Numbered from the stretch's first letter, positions 1-11,432 are shown. The stretch: 64,000 nucleotides of DNA from Amborella trichopoda (GCF_000471905.2 NW_006500279.1:331713-395712); one strand, 5' to 3'. The notes: generated by a model from the letters alone, not told the origin. Made by a program: numbers and translations.

Positions 1-440
1 TACAACATCGAGTAGAGCAGAAGAGAATTTGGCAAACCACTGTCGAGAAGCCTGTTTAATGCCATAGAGAGACATGTAAACGACACACATGTTTCTTCCC
101 CTATAGACAGAATCTTTGGGGAAGGGACATATACACTTCTTCATGCAAATCTTCACGTAGAAATACATTATGAACATCAAGTTGATGTAGGTGCCAATTT
201 CGAACAGAGGCGATGACAAGCAAGCAACGTACAGTAACAATCCTTGCAACGGGGTGGAATGTCTCATGATAGTCCAAGCTAGCCCTTGGCTACAAGACAT
301 GTTTTATAACGCTCAATAATGCTATCTGACCGATATTTAACTTTGTAGACCCATTTGCATCCAATGGTCTTTTTATTAGGAGGCAAGGTGGTGATTGTTC
401 AGGTTCAATTTTGCTCACGTGCTCGGAACTCATTTTGCAT
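1..440 (-). pseudogene. copia reverse transcriptase, N-terminal part (broken)
   Basis: On the - strand the translation around 360-290 gives GCKWVYKVKYRSD followed by ERYK and LVAKG, the conserved start of the copia reverse transcriptase domain. Further left come recognisable blocks in shifting frames: WH-(Y/L)-(H/I)-LDVH, EEVYMSLPQ-like and SLYGIKQASRQWFAKFS. At least two frameshifts and one stop break the frame, so no product is expected. The YVDD catalytic box of this copy would lie beyond the left edge. Assigned from the order of conserved RT blocks; only the exact length is uncertain. Confidence 0.92.
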
Positions 441-999
441 GGTTGCCTGCCATTTCGGGTCTCGCACAACCTAGAAAAAAGAAATTGGCTCCGAAATAGA
501 AGAGACAGTAAAAACAAAACTCTCGTGTGATGGAGATAAATGCTCATAAGATAGAAATTAAGAAAGTGGATATCTAGTACCTTTGGTAGATCCAGTAGCA
601 GAAGTTAATATTGGAGGAGGGGGCAGCATGACATGAGAACAATGGAAATCCGTAAGATAAGATGGTGGACAATGAGATCATTATGATTTTCGAACATTGG
701 TAGGAGGAGATACAGAAGGGGTTGTCTGAATTGATTGTTCTTGATCGACCTGGGGTAGAGTGGAAACCTCATCAATTAGATCTAAGGGATCAGAAGAAGT
801 GGTTTGGAGTGGTTCTTAAATAGTTTGTGGGGAAGCCAAAGTTTCAGATGGATGGAGTAGTGAAGATGAAGTATTGCCATTTGAGTTAGTTGGATGAGAG
901 GGGTAATTTGAGGTTTGTGGAAGATTAAGAAGGGATACAGGTGGAACGACCACTGGTTGTTTGGAAGAATGTGGTATAGAAGAAAAAGGAAAAATGTTC
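441..999 (-). pseudogene. copia integrase-RT linker region
   Basis: This stretch joins the integrase C-terminus to the reverse transcriptase. The - strand reading is low in conserved motifs and rich in Ser, Pro and Thr codons, as is usual for the copia INT-RT linker. The segment reading DVVFHENIFPF at its right end is the typical end of the integrase C-terminal domain. Frames are interrupted. No other gene is visible on either strand. Confidence 0.75.
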
Positions 1000-1757
1000 T
1001 CATGAAAGACAACGTCAAAACTAGTAATTTTTTTGAGTTTGCAAATAAAAAACATGATACCCTTTTTGGCCTTGAGGATAACCAACGAACACACATTTTC
1101 GGGCTAGGGCATCAAATTTGTCTCGATTAGAGGCTAGAGTGGTGGTATAGCAGAGACATCCAAAAACTTGTAAATGAGTGTAGGTTGGAGGTTTATTGAC
1201 AAGAACCTCATAAGGTGATTTTTTTGATAATAACGATGTTGAATGTGGCAGTAAGAATGCATTCTCGCCAAACATTGAGGGGTAGATCCCTTGAAAACGC
1301 AAGGCTCATGGCATTTCAAGAATGTGATGGTGTTTGTGTTCAACAACACCATTTTGTTGCGAAGTGGCGACACAACTGTGTTGTTGAAGTACTCTGTTTT
1401 CTTGAAAAAATCGACACATGTTGGTGGAGAAAAATTCAGAGCCTATGTCCGTGAATTTGTTTAATTTTGCGCTTGAAATGGACATTTACAAGGGCAAAAA
1501 AATATTTTAATAAAGATTGTGTTTCATATTTTGTGCGCCTCAGGAATGTCCAGGTACATCGTGAGTAGTCATCAATGATAATGAGAAAATAATGAGCTCC
1601 ACAATGAGAAGGTGTGGAGTAGCCGCCCCAAATATCACAATCTACAAGATCAAAAGGTGCATGCGATGAAATAGAACTAGAAGTAAAAGGCAAACGAGTT
1701 TGTATAGCTAAAGGACAAATGTCACAATGAAAATAATTAAAACTAGAAATACCATCA
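1000..1757 (-). pseudogene. copia integrase core and C-terminal domain (broken)
   Basis: The - strand reading from 1757 gives a CDICPLA zinc-binding tail of the GAG-pre-integrase region, then the rve integrase core with acidic residues in the contexts DLVDCDIWGG and IIIDDYSRCTW, expected members of the D,D-35-E triad. After a frameshift near 1440 comes SQQNGVVE-like sequence near the third acidic site, and then the C-terminal block VFGCLCY...KCVFVGYPQGQKGY. Several frame changes make it non-functional. It is the direct continuation of the protease segment right of the nested element. Confidence 0.93.
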
Positions 1758-1762
1758 ATATG
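1758..1762. repeat. target-site duplication ATATG, left copy
   Basis: The five bases ATATG lie directly left of the TGTAAGGG start of the nested element and recur at 7965-7969 directly after its GTGACA end. Five bases is the usual LTR-retrotransposon target duplication. Removing the insert and one copy leaves the host copia frame in phase. Confidence 0.88.
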
Positions 1763-1871
1763 TGTAAGGGCCACAATTTTCTTCCAAGCGAGTATCGTCG
1801 CGCGAGAAGAAAGATGTAATGTTGAGTGAGAGGGCGTTAGGATTTTCGCCGAGCGCAAAAGGTGTATGGAG

Positions 1872-1949
1872 TATTGTCATCTGACGCATTGCCACACGTG
1901 TTTAAAGAGTATTGTCATCTGACGCATTGCCACATGTGTTTAAGGAGTA
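1872..1949. repeat. two tandem copies of a 40-bp repeat
   Basis: The block beginning TATTGTCATCTGACGCATTG occurs twice in succession, differing at a couple of bases, just before the 27-bp minisatellite. Confidence 0.85.
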
Positions 1950-2345
1950 GCACCGATTGGAAGAGAAGAGAGAGCAGCGCCGATTGGAAGAGAAGAGAGA
2001 GCAGCGCCGATTGGAAGAGAAGAGAGAGCAGCGCCGATTGGAAGAGAAGAGAGAGTAGCACCAATTGGAAGAGAAGAGAGAGTAACACCGGTTAGAAGAG
2101 AAGATAGAGTAGCACCGATTGGAAGAGAAGAGAGAGCAACACCGGTTAGAAGAGAAGAGAGAGAGCCACGCCTGTTGGAAGAGAAGAGAGAGCAGCACCA
2201 GTTGGAAGAGAAGACACCGGTTGGAAGAGAAGAGAGAGCAGCGCCGGTTGGAAGAGAAGAGAGAGCAGTGGCGGTTGGAAGAGAAGAGAGAGCAGTGCCG
2301 GTTGGAAGAGAAGAGAGAGCAGCGCCGGCTGGAGCAGTGCCAGGT
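1950..2345. repeat. 27-bp purine-rich minisatellite
   Basis: The core GATTGGAAGAGAAGAGAGAG plus a variable CAGCGCC-like tail repeats every 27 bp (starts at 1955, 1982, 2009, 2036 and onward), with about a dozen units and some truncated ones. Because 27 is a multiple of three, it stays open in frames on both strands, giving nine-residue peptide repeats. This is a consequence of the period and is not evidence of a gene. Confidence 0.92.
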
Positions 2346-3794
2346 AGCTGTTTGATAGTGCAGCGTTGGAAGTGTTTTAATCAAACGTAGAGCCTCTGTA
2401 CATGTCAGAGTTGCCCTGTATGTGTCAGAGCAATGAATAATTGCCTCAGCCACAGTGTTTTCCAACCACCCTCTCCTTTTAAGCCCTGGGCAACACGGGT
2501 CTCCCCCATTTTTCTCAGCTTTTCCCTCTCTTGAAGTTCACTACTGCCCCTTTCAAAACAGCCCACTGGTGAAGCCAAGGAAAGCCCGTGAAGGCCATGA
2601 GTGAGGATTTGTGATACCTTGAGAAGTCAAAGTAAGTGGGATTAGCTTTATGCATCCATGAGTGTTGTAAAATGTTGAACTGGATTATATGGTATAAAGG
2701 AAAATGTGAAGAATGAATGGGTTAACTTGAGGTTGAAGTTTCAGTTTATGCTTTGCAATGCCATGACTGTGTCTACCATATGTTTGATCTTTTTATTTAT
2801 GGAAACTCATAAAATCGCTCACCATGAGACTCCTTATCACGAATAAGTTTCCAAGCCCAAAGTGTAGCTTGGCTAATAAACATTAAGTGTTCTTTAAAAA
2901 TATATTTACTTGAGAATGTGAATTTCCAGAACTGTGAATGTTTTTGCAACTATATGTTCGATAACCAAATGGCATCCAAATAGGACCAAATCAGTCCCAA
3001 ATGAAAGACATGTGTGTATACTCCAAGTTTACTTCTTTAGTCATGATAATATTTTTCATGGATAAAAAGATATGGCCCTAAATGTCGAGGCGTGACACTG
3101 TTCACAGATGTTGCGATTTCCAGCCACTGTGGCCCTTTTTGGGCAATACTTTTGATCTAGCTAATGGTATCCAAAAACCTTGAAATTACTGTCATTGAAA
3201 AGGTTTATGAATGTACTTAGAGTTGCATGTTTTGAGATGTTTGAAACACTCCCCACAGATTTTGAACTATGACACGAAATGCACGAATATGTCACTGCAC
3301 AATGTTGCAGCAACGAAGGCTCACTTTGTACTGAGCTATTGACCCATCATATGGCACCCAAATTTCTTTAAATCATTGTTTTTGTAAAGAAATGTGTATT
3401 AGCTCAAGGTTTCATGTCGAAGGCATCCTGAAACTCCCCTTACATCGGGAGCTACACCCTCGCTAAGAGGGGCATGTCTCTGCATCATTGTATGACCATG
3501 CGACGCTAAGTTATCTTGATATATGATGAATGTGAATGCCATATGATAAATTTCATGAGAATGCTATAAAGATATGTGAATGATGCCGTGTAAACTATAC
3601 TTTGTGAGAAAAAGGGGCAACGAGAGTGATAGTGATGAAATAAATTAACAATGAATGCCAAATGCTACTGAGAAAGCTTATCTGAAAATGACCTGTGATA
3701 GCTTATGAAACGCATGCCTTTTATTAAATGCTATGATGTTATGATGAAATATGACCCATCTGTTATGAGATAATGAATGGCCACTACTTATATT
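2346..3794. other. non-coding interior of the 6.2 kb element
   Basis: I see no conserved coding frame, RNA gene or sharp repeat here. The stretch is moderately AT-rich single-copy-like sequence inside the TG...CA element. Confidence 0.6.
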
Positions 3795-4330
3795 ATTATT
3801 GACCACTATGCGGTGGGATACTCACCAGTAGTGGATACTGTTATGATGATGTGATGAATGGCCCTTGCTTATATTATTATTGACCACTACGCGGTGGGAC
3901 ACTCACCGGTAGTGGATACTGTTATGATGATGTGATGAATGGCCACTGCTTATATTATTGTTGACCACTACGCGGTGGGACACTCACCGGTAGTAGATAC
4001 TATTATGATGATGCGATAAATGACCACTGCTTATATTGTTATCGACCACTACGCGGTGGGACACTCACCGGTAGTGGATACTGTGCTATTATATTGATGA
4101 GAGTGTTGACCACTATGCATTAGGACCCAAGCCCTTTGGTAGTGGATATTGAACTTATTGATGGGAACATTGGCCTCTACGTGGTGGGACCCCGAGCCCA
4201 TCGGTAGCGAGAGCTAGGTTCACCAAGACATTGATAAGAATATTAGCCACTACGCGGTGGGACCCTCACCGGTAGTAGATGATGCTATGATATTGCCTTC
4301 TACGCGATGGGACACTAATCGGTAGTAAGA
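3795..4330. repeat. 81-bp tandem array
   Basis: Units built on GACCACTACGCGGTGGGACA followed by CTCACCGGTAGTGGATACTG begin at 3801, 3882, 3963 and 4044 (exact 81-bp spacing). After these, four or five more degenerate units of unequal length run to about 4330. Each unit contains a short inverted motif around ACCGGTAGTGG/CCACTACGCGGT. Confidence 0.93.
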
Positions 4331-7300
4331 AAAGAAATGCCGACATGTCCCATAACCTACATAATGATAGGAACAGGTTAAGGGAGAGGATAAAGGGACG
4401 CATCCTAGATTTATGAAATGATATGTGATTGATGCCTTGCAAGGTAAGGGCCTATCGAAACCCCAATGCGCACTGGGGACTGTGTGAGTGTGTTGAGGGT
4501 ATTACGAAGTAGATACCCCACTTGTCATTACCCTCCCTCCTGTGTGATGGTAGAGGTCTTAAGCAATGAGACTGGCTTAGCCTGATGGATAGGGCCTCTA
4601 CTATGGAAGTAGGTGATTTAAGGAGTGCGTGGGTAATGATTGAATTTCTTTATAAGGAATGTTTAGCATTATAATGATGGAATGATCTATGATTTCACTA
4701 ACTAAAGGTTTTGATCGCATTGATTTAGTGATGACTGTCGTTTATGATGGAAATATGGCCTATCATGGCCTAAATTCCAGTAGTCTCTCATTCAGTAGGA
4801 GTGATTGAGAGATTGAAATTTTGGCGTCTTGCAAAATGAAACCCAGATTCTTTTACCCTGAGTACCATGAGGCATCGAGAGTTCACGTGTTGAGAAAGCA
4901 ATTTCTCAAGGAGGTGTGAGGGTTACCTTCTAGTCAGAATTTTATAGGTTAGCCTCATGTTTAGCTGTAATCGACCAGGGCTTAGAGAATCCAAATGAGA
5001 AAAATAGAACCCGAGTACTCATTGAGTATTCGCCATGTATGAAATAGTCAAGACTTAAGGGACATAAGTTCGGATCCTGACATGTGCATTTCATTTCATA
5101 TAGGAAGCCACTCTTCCAAAAGAATTATCCGAGTTTGGAAGAGCTAGTGCACATATGCTTTGAGAGGACCCTTGTAATTGAGTTGGATCATGTCCCACAG
5201 GGATACACCTGTAATCCATTGAGAGCCGAATGATCGGAAGTTCTGGCTCCGTGGCTTTGATATGGTCAATTATGTGTCCCTTCTTTAAATTATAGAACAT
5301 AGTTCTATTGGGTCGATCTGAGACTCAGTGGAACATCATTCGGGACTAGCCCAATGGAGTACTCCGATACCTATAGTTATTAGTTTGAGATCTCACTATA
5401 CCTTTTTTCTGATTTTATAATGATGAGAAAAACCTAATAATTACTCAAAAATATTTTAAATATTTATTGTGAATTTAAAGAAGTTTTTGAAATTTTATTT
5501 GCTAAAAAAATAAGGGTTCTCATATTATTTAGCTCAAATTCCACTTTAATCCTGACCTAGTAGTGTCATATGGCATCCGAGTGGCTATAGGGCTGCCACA
5601 TGGCACCTTACACCTCACTCTAGGATCACAGCCAAGCTAGGCACTAATCCCTAGGTAAGGGACTAGATTGGCATTTGGCTGCTTATTTTATAAGGGGTTG
5701 TGTTATGGTGTCTCGTTATATATTGTTATATTTTGTGATATAATGTTAGAAATTAAGGGCCCCTTTTTATCACATGTCTTAATTAACTCACACATGGGTC
5801 ATGCATGGCATGTGTGAAGTTTAATTAATTAATTTATTTGATATTAAAGAGAAAATGTATTTTCAAATTTGAGTTGAAAAATATTTTCACACACATGTGT
5901 GAAGGGGACATTATCTTTAAATTGATTTTTTTAAAATTTTAGATCTACAAAGTGATTGACTTTGATAAAGAAGAATATCTCTACATGTGTGAGCTTTGTT
6001 AATTACTTCTTTGCCTTTTAGCCTTTGTGGTTATCTACTCTAATACACTATTAAAAAAACTAAGGGTATTTTTGTAAGGCCATATTAGATACAATTGGAA
6101 CAAAACACACGGTAAAGTGGCATAACCTAGGGTTAGAGTGAGTGATAATAGAGTGAAATCTCATCCCTTCATCCTAGTGGTTGGATGGAGATGGGTGGCT
6201 AGGTACATTAGCCTCTCATGTGCCTTTAGATTAGTGCATCAATGGTGTTGATTGAATCCAAAGTTACACCCATGTTATAAAAACATATCATGAAATCTCA
6301 AACCCTAACTATCTCAACTCTTGAACCATTTTGGAAAATTGTTGCTCCCCTCTTTCTTCTAAGGTTTTGTGAGAGAAAATTGAAGAGAGAGAGCTTTTAA
6401 AGTTCCATTAATGGTGATCTTGATGGTAGTCTTCCTTTTTTATGCTTAAGTTCATAGTGTGCATTTATCAAGGTAAGCTCCATTGAATTTTCTTTTCTCA
6501 TAAGATCATATCTTTGGCATCTATAGTTGTTGGATTTTTTAATTTAAAAAAGTTCCATTGATCTTAGAATCCCTATTTGATCATCTTTTTCATCATCCTT
6601 ATTCATAGTATGGTCCTTCATGAGTTAATAGCCTATATGCATGAGAATCTATGATCATGCATAGTATCCATTAATTAATTTGCTTCAAACCCATCAAATA
6701 ATTTAGTCTCAGAGTGTCACTCCATTTTCAAAACTTTCTCATCATGTTTTTACCTATGGGGGTTCATAATCTTTCCATACAAGAGTGTTTTGACCACTGT
6801 GTGTAGTTCGGCCATAACTCTCTTGTTCTTTATCTGATTTGATTCAAACCTTTTGGTTAATAATTTCAGTGTGTTGAGATATTAAGAAGTGATTTTAAGG
6901 TGTGTAATTTTTTCCCATTTGGATTAGACACTCTTGTAAGATTGAACCACTTTTGTACAATCTGAAGGGACAAAATTAAGTCCTTATAAGGCCCGATTGT
7001 GTGGCCCCGACACAGGTTCGAAACATAGAGTCCCTATTTTAATTTGGCATTATAATTCCCTTTTTAGTTGATTTTATTCTTTAGAATTTTGTTTAGATTA
7101 GTTGCGTGATGTATTTAAGCTTTGGGACATAGTTTACGTAATTTGTGCTATGAAAGTGTAATTCATAAGCTAGTCTTGCTTTATATGTAATTGCCCTATA
7201 AGGGGTTGGTATTTGAGTTTATTTATAGTGGTTATACAAGGCAAGAAATGGTTGTAATTGTTATGTAAAAAGATTGTAACTTATTCACTTAGCTTGGTTT

Positions 7301-7964
7301 TTAGCAAGTGGCTTGTTGAAGGTGTCTATTTTGCCTTGTTTTTCGGCTTGGAAATTTACTCTAGTCTTTTTATCTACTTTCAGTTTAAATGCAATGTCCA
7401 TATTCGTTGTCTTGACTTGATATGAAATTATGCTAAATTATGACTCTATATTGATAACTTGTACTGTTGTCACACATGGATAGAACCACCACATATGTAT
7501 AACAATAGACCGACTTACTGAGCTGTATAGCTCATCCCATTGTTTCTCCTCTCCTTGTAGGTCGATAGCAGCAAGTACAGGGCCAGAAGTTCGTGTTTGG
7601 CGGCTAGAAGACAAAGATAGTTTTCTTGAAGAAGGTGCTTAAACCTTGTTTATGTCTGGCTGTTTGGCCCTGGTTTTGTTTTGTTCTTGGTGGATATGTG
7701 TAATATTGGGCCTAGATGCCTCGAACTGAATGTAATATTTTGGAAGATTTTTATATTATGAAGTTTAGCGTGCAGAGTTTATTCCTAACTCTTCTGCTAG
7801 TTAAGCTTGTTGCTTTAGCTCTCTTTCATAGTTTGCTTGATTTCCGAATATGAAGGCATTGAGTCCACTCCTACCTAAGTGACAAACATTACATTAAATC
7901 ACGAACCCGCGCTCGATCGCCCATTACCTCGTAAGGTACGGTGGTCGGGGGCGGGGTCGTGACA
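4331..7964. other. 3' part of the 6.2 kb element; TATA-like site and leader
   Basis: There is no coding signal. TATAAAAA at 6276-6283 is followed within about 100 bp by AACCCTAACT and GAGAGAGAG runs typical of plant LTR transcript starts. The last 60 bp are GC-rich and can pair locally (GGTCGGGGGCGGGGTCGTGACA-type end). This supports an LTR with U3 to the left of about 6300 and R-U5 to the right. Confidence 0.5.
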
Positions 7965-7969
7965 ATATG
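7965..7969. repeat. target-site duplication ATATG, right copy
   Basis: This is the direct repeat of 1758-1762, immediately after the CA end of the nested element. Confidence 0.88.
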
Positions 7970-8600
7970 CTTTACTAAAACTAAACGAGCAGAAGAAATA
8001 TGACTGAGGCGCCAGTGCCAAAGGTAAAAAACTGGTGAATTTAAAATAGGGCCGTGGAGGAATCATTAGGAGCGTGTAAGTAATAGAGACCACCATGTTG
8101 CTTAGCTACTCCAATCGTCTTCTTCTAAGACTGATCTTGAAAAGTGCAAGAATCACGAGGGAATATTACTGAGCAGACATAATAGGCAGTGAGTTGACTG
8201 CTGGATAATAAATTAAAACCAAAATAAAGGATATAAAGAACTTGGTGAAGTTGAACAGGTGCAACAGTAGAAGTTGGTTTGTATGTGTGGAAAAGTGAGG
8301 GATCAAATGTCATGTGATTTGAAGCTCCTGGGTCAACTATCCATGTGTTGTGAGAAATGGAAAATGGAGTTGAAAAGGAGTTAACTACGAAATGAACAGA
8401 AGTTACCTGTGAAATGAACAGACGTATGCATATCATTACATCTCTTCTAGAATGGGTAATTTGATGAAGAGATAGGAATGATCATTGTTCCATCCACGAA
8501 ATATAGCTTGTTCTTGGCACTTATGGGTGTGAGGATAGCTTTGCTCCATGTTGGTTAGTTTTCACTGGTTAAGACATGGGAAATTAAGACATTTCATGGA
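7970..8600 (-). pseudogene. copia gag remnant, protease and GAG-pre-integrase (broken)
   Basis: From right to left on the - strand: a gag N-terminal scrap near 8560-8480 (AILTPISAKNKLYFVDGT, the copia gag 'NKL.FVDG' signature); a protease segment with WIVDPGASNHMTFDP (the active-site motif is normally D-S/T-G-A, here DPGA); the block VLYILYFGFNLLSSSQL; and, after a stop and a frameshift, HGGLYYL and LWHWRLSHISSARL, the GAG-pre-integrase histidine motif. Most of gag between the first scrap and the protease is deleted. It continues into the integrase at 1757 once the nested insert is ignored. Confidence 0.93.
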
Positions 8601-9330
8601 TTATCAGAATAATGCAAATAAAGGACACTATTGGAATAAATAGGGATTACCATATCTTTGGAGTTATTTTCTTCCGTGGTCAGGGTTGTTGAAGTTGCGT
8701 CGGCTGAATAAAATCAAAAGAACCACGAGTTGGTGAATGTGTCTACAATGCACGGGATTTTGTCTACACGAGACTAAAAAAACACTGTGCAATTACAAAT
8801 CACCTATGTGAATAGCACAATGTCAGAGAGGGAGGGAGTTGATGTCTGAGATGGAGGGAGTTGATGTCAAGGGGTAGCAACAATTGTGAATGCAGCAACT
8901 CCAACTGTGAGATATGGGGGCATCAACTCTGTCTCTGCAATAAGTTTAGATATGAGATGGTGGCAACTGTGACTCAAGAAGGCAGAAGCAGTTGTGACGG
9001 CGGCAGCTGCAACTGTGAGTCAAGGGGGCAGCAACTCTCTTAGCAATCTCAAATCTAAGGAGAGGGTAGCGCATCAACTACTGATGACGAGTGCTTATAA
9101 CCTCCAAAAGAGAAAGGTGGAAGGACATCAATGGTTGAAGAGGCAAAAGAATTTTTTGGTGTATAAGGTGCATCACGCATGACTTCAATAATGCAAAATC
9201 AGTAGGCCAAAACTTCAATGATGAAAAGTTTTGCCTCAAAGTTTCGAAATCTTGCCTCAACAATGCAAACTCAATCTCAATCTTTAATGTAAATAGGTTG
9301 AGATGGCATAAAAAAACTGAGAAAGTCCAT
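8601..9330 (-). other. copia 5' untranslated leader / decayed gag
   Basis: This lies between the primer-binding site and the gag scrap. No conserved motif is readable in any frame. Repeats of GTGGGGGCAGCAACTSTG-like sequence occur around 8860-9040. I treat it as the decayed leader and 5' gag of the copia element. Confidence 0.5.
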
Positions 9331-9343
9331 AGCTCTGTTACCA
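9331..9343 (-). promoter_or_regulatory. copia primer-binding site (initiator tRNA-Met type)
   Basis: Read on the - strand, TGGTAACAGAGCT follows the LTR end directly. This is one base away from the common plant copia primer-binding site TGGTATCAGAGC, which is complementary to initiator tRNA-Met. Confidence 0.9.
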
Positions 9344-9569
9344 TGTAAAGTTGGGAAATGGTGTGTATATTTCATTAACCCAAGAAGGTGATATATATAA
9401 TAATACAGTATCATAATCCCTTGATAATTGGGGATTGTACAACAAGTATTACTAGATATAGTTTATGCGTATCTTTACAACAAAGAAACTTTATCATATA
9501 TGATTTATACATATCTTTACAGTAAAGAACTTCTAAAATAACAAACACAAGCTGGAAAACCAGCTAACA
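9344..9569 (-). repeat. copia 5' LTR, 226 bp
   Basis: On the - strand the sequence begins TGTTAGCTGG and ends CTTTACA directly before the primer-binding site, giving clean TG...CA termini. The length is typical of short plant copia LTRs. It fixes the right-hand end of the outer element. Confidence 0.9.
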
Positions 9570-10818
9570 TATAATTTCTCATAATTATAAAAATAAGCCT
9601 TGTAATTTTGTATTTTGCATTCATTTCATTTTTTAGTTATTTTCTAAAATGTCTCTATTTTGTATGTTGAAAGTTTGAAATCAACTCTTTTGATCTTGAA
9701 TATCAGTACAATTATTTTATTTGAGTAAGACCTTCAAGGTCCGAAATGGTCTGGATGAGTTATGAATTCGGACCATGAAAGTCTGATGCACCTTTAATAT
9801 CTGAGACTAACATATGTTTTTTCCTCTTTTTTCTTTTGTTTCGACATTCAAGGTTGGAACCCAAGGCACCCACTAGCATCTCTCACTCGCTCTCCCTTTT
9901 TTTTAATCGTTGTCTATGCTGTTCACCAACCAACCTCTAAAATTTAAAGCTTAATGAGTAATCTTATTCCTACCCTAGTTTCTGACTTCCCAAATTCTAA
10001 AATCATAAACATGTATAAATCATGTATATCATGCAGCATGAATAACTGGGAAAGCAAGAGAGAGATGTGGCATACCAGTGATGCAATGGTTTAAGACGAC
10101 TTGATACATTTTTGTATTTCACCTCAGACTTTGAAGCTCCTAGGTCATGATTGGTCTAAACCATTGAAGGTTTGAAGTCAAATAAAAAAATTATCAAGGT
10201 ATTTGCGATCTAAGGTGAGTTGTCTTCCAACATTTGGGATCTACAGGGGGTGGGTGTATTTTGAAATATATTAGCAAAATAAAATAATAAATATTAAAAA
10301 TAAAAAGGGAAAATCTACAATCCAACAACACTTCAAAATACAAAGATTATCACTAAAATATATTGTGAAGGGTGGATTTATTCATTATGCTTTTTTTTTT
10401 TAAAGCTTACTATTTAGGATAGGTTGCTTATCAAGTAAAAGCGATTTTACAATTATTACTTAAAGAGAAAAGGTACTAAAGTTGAAATTTTTATTAAAGG
10501 ACAATACTATTAAAATTCTGAGATAACAATGGAAATATTATTGTATTTTGTGAAATTTAAAATATATATTATTTTATAATCATCTAAAAAAGTGATTTAT
10601 TAACAAAATAACAAATTTTTAATAAGTTCGCCAATGTAAGAGGAGTTTTAAAGTCTAAAAAACAATTAAAAAATTAGGGTGTGGTTTCTATAAGGTTGCA
10701 ACTTTAAACAATCAAACTAAAGCGCACCTCCAAATTTTATCATAACATGTAATTTTGGTGTAAAAAATTCTTAAGATTGTTTAAAAATTTATTTTTATCC
10801 CTAACTATAAAATTTTAA
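9570..10818. other. intergenic, no gene seen
   Basis: AT-rich sequence between the copia 5' LTR and the MITE. I see no reading frame with family features and no RNA gene. It may contain distal SS4 promoter sequence. Confidence 0.6.
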
Positions 10819-11015
10819 GAGTAATGATCCTATGATACCCTCCCACATCTATGTGTGTAGGACCTCAAAAGATCACCATTAAATTTGATACAGATCTCTA
10901 AAAAAGTTATCACAGTGTGAGACTTGACTTTTCTAAAGATCTGTATCAAATTTAATAGTGATCTTTTAGGAACCTACACATATGGGTGTGGGAGGGTCTC
11001 ATAGGATCATTACTC
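10819..11015. mobile_element. hairpin MITE upstream of SS4
   Basis: The two halves are near-perfect reverse complements: GAGTAATGATCCTATGA with ACCCTCCCACA on the left pairs with TGTGGGAGGGT and CTCATAGGATCATTACTC on the right, and the internal arms (AGATCACCATTAAATTTGAT and its partner) also match. Only about 20-25 bases remain as the loop near 10905-10930. The length (197 bp) and full foldback structure fit a foldback MITE. The superfamily is not assigned because no clear target duplication is visible. Confidence 0.9.
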
Positions 11016-11432
11016 AAAACTCTAAAAATGGTTAAAATCAAGTAGAGCTAGAAACATGTGAAAATCTTGAAAATAGACGGTCTAGATACTGGGTTTTTTT
11101 ATAAGATGTACTATTTTTGAGACTCAACTTTTTTTTTGATATTCATACATTTAGATTCAATTTTTTTTTTAATATTCATACATCTCAATGTCTAAATGAT
11201 CCATAAAAAGGTTTTTTAACATAAAAACAATGTTCCAGGATGGATTTTTGAGGCGCATATGTGATTCTACGTTTTAAAGTTGAAACCTTATATAAACTTT
11301 TTCCAAAAACTTATGTATAATCGATTAAGAGGCCCTTGAGCTTTAAATAAGCCCGTCTTTAGAATAAAGGAGTGCTTTGGGAGTGAGATGGACTCACAAG
11401 TGGGTTGGGGAAAGGAAGCCTGGCCGCCCTTT
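11016..11432. other. SS4 upstream region with T-rich tracts
   Basis: This holds two copies of a T-tract followed by ATATTCATACAT (about 11120-11190). No gene is seen. It probably includes part of the SS4 promoter. Confidence 0.5.

Larger units (their letters stand above)
1763..7964 (+). mobile_element. 6.2 kb non-coding LTR-type insertion (probable solo LTR of a Tat-like element)
   Basis: The unit starts TG and ends CA, is flanked by ATATG on both sides, and interrupts the copia relic. It encodes no recognisable protein. It carries a 40-bp duplication (1872-1949), a 27-bp minisatellite (1950-2345) and an 81-bp array (3795-4330). A TATA-like TATAAAAA lies at 6276-6283 and is followed by a CT/GA-rich transcript-leader-like stretch, and the 3' part contains a CTTACTGAG motif near 7515. 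The same architecture (tandem arrays, then ACTTACTGAG, then about 340 bp to a GTGACA end) is seen in the LTR-like unit at 59599-62599. I found no terminal direct repeats inside it, so a solo LTR is likelier than a LARD. The orientation is inferred from the TATA box and the CA end. Confidence 0.7.
1..9569 (-). mobile_element. Ty1-copia retrotransposon relic, 5' part, split by a nested insertion
   Basis: Read on the - strand from 9569 leftward, this is one degenerate copia element: 5' LTR (9344-9569), primer-binding site, remnant gag, protease, GAG-pre-integrase, integrase and the start of reverse transcriptase. The left window edge cuts it, so its RNase H and 3' LTR are not seen. A 6.2 kb unrelated element sits inside it at 1763-7964. 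Coding sense on the two sides is collinear and in phase across the 5-bp target duplication, which shows that both flanks belong to one original element. Frameshifts and stops are common, and much of gag is missing, so the copy is dead. The domain order protease-integrase-RT is diagnostic of Ty1-copia rather than Ty3-gypsy. Confidence 0.93.

Noticed and set aside
1902-2465. Serine-rich repeat protein (187 codons, - strand) or CRISPR-like array
   Set aside because: It is the 27-bp minisatellite read in an open frame; there are no unique spacers between repeats and the setting is a plant LTR element.
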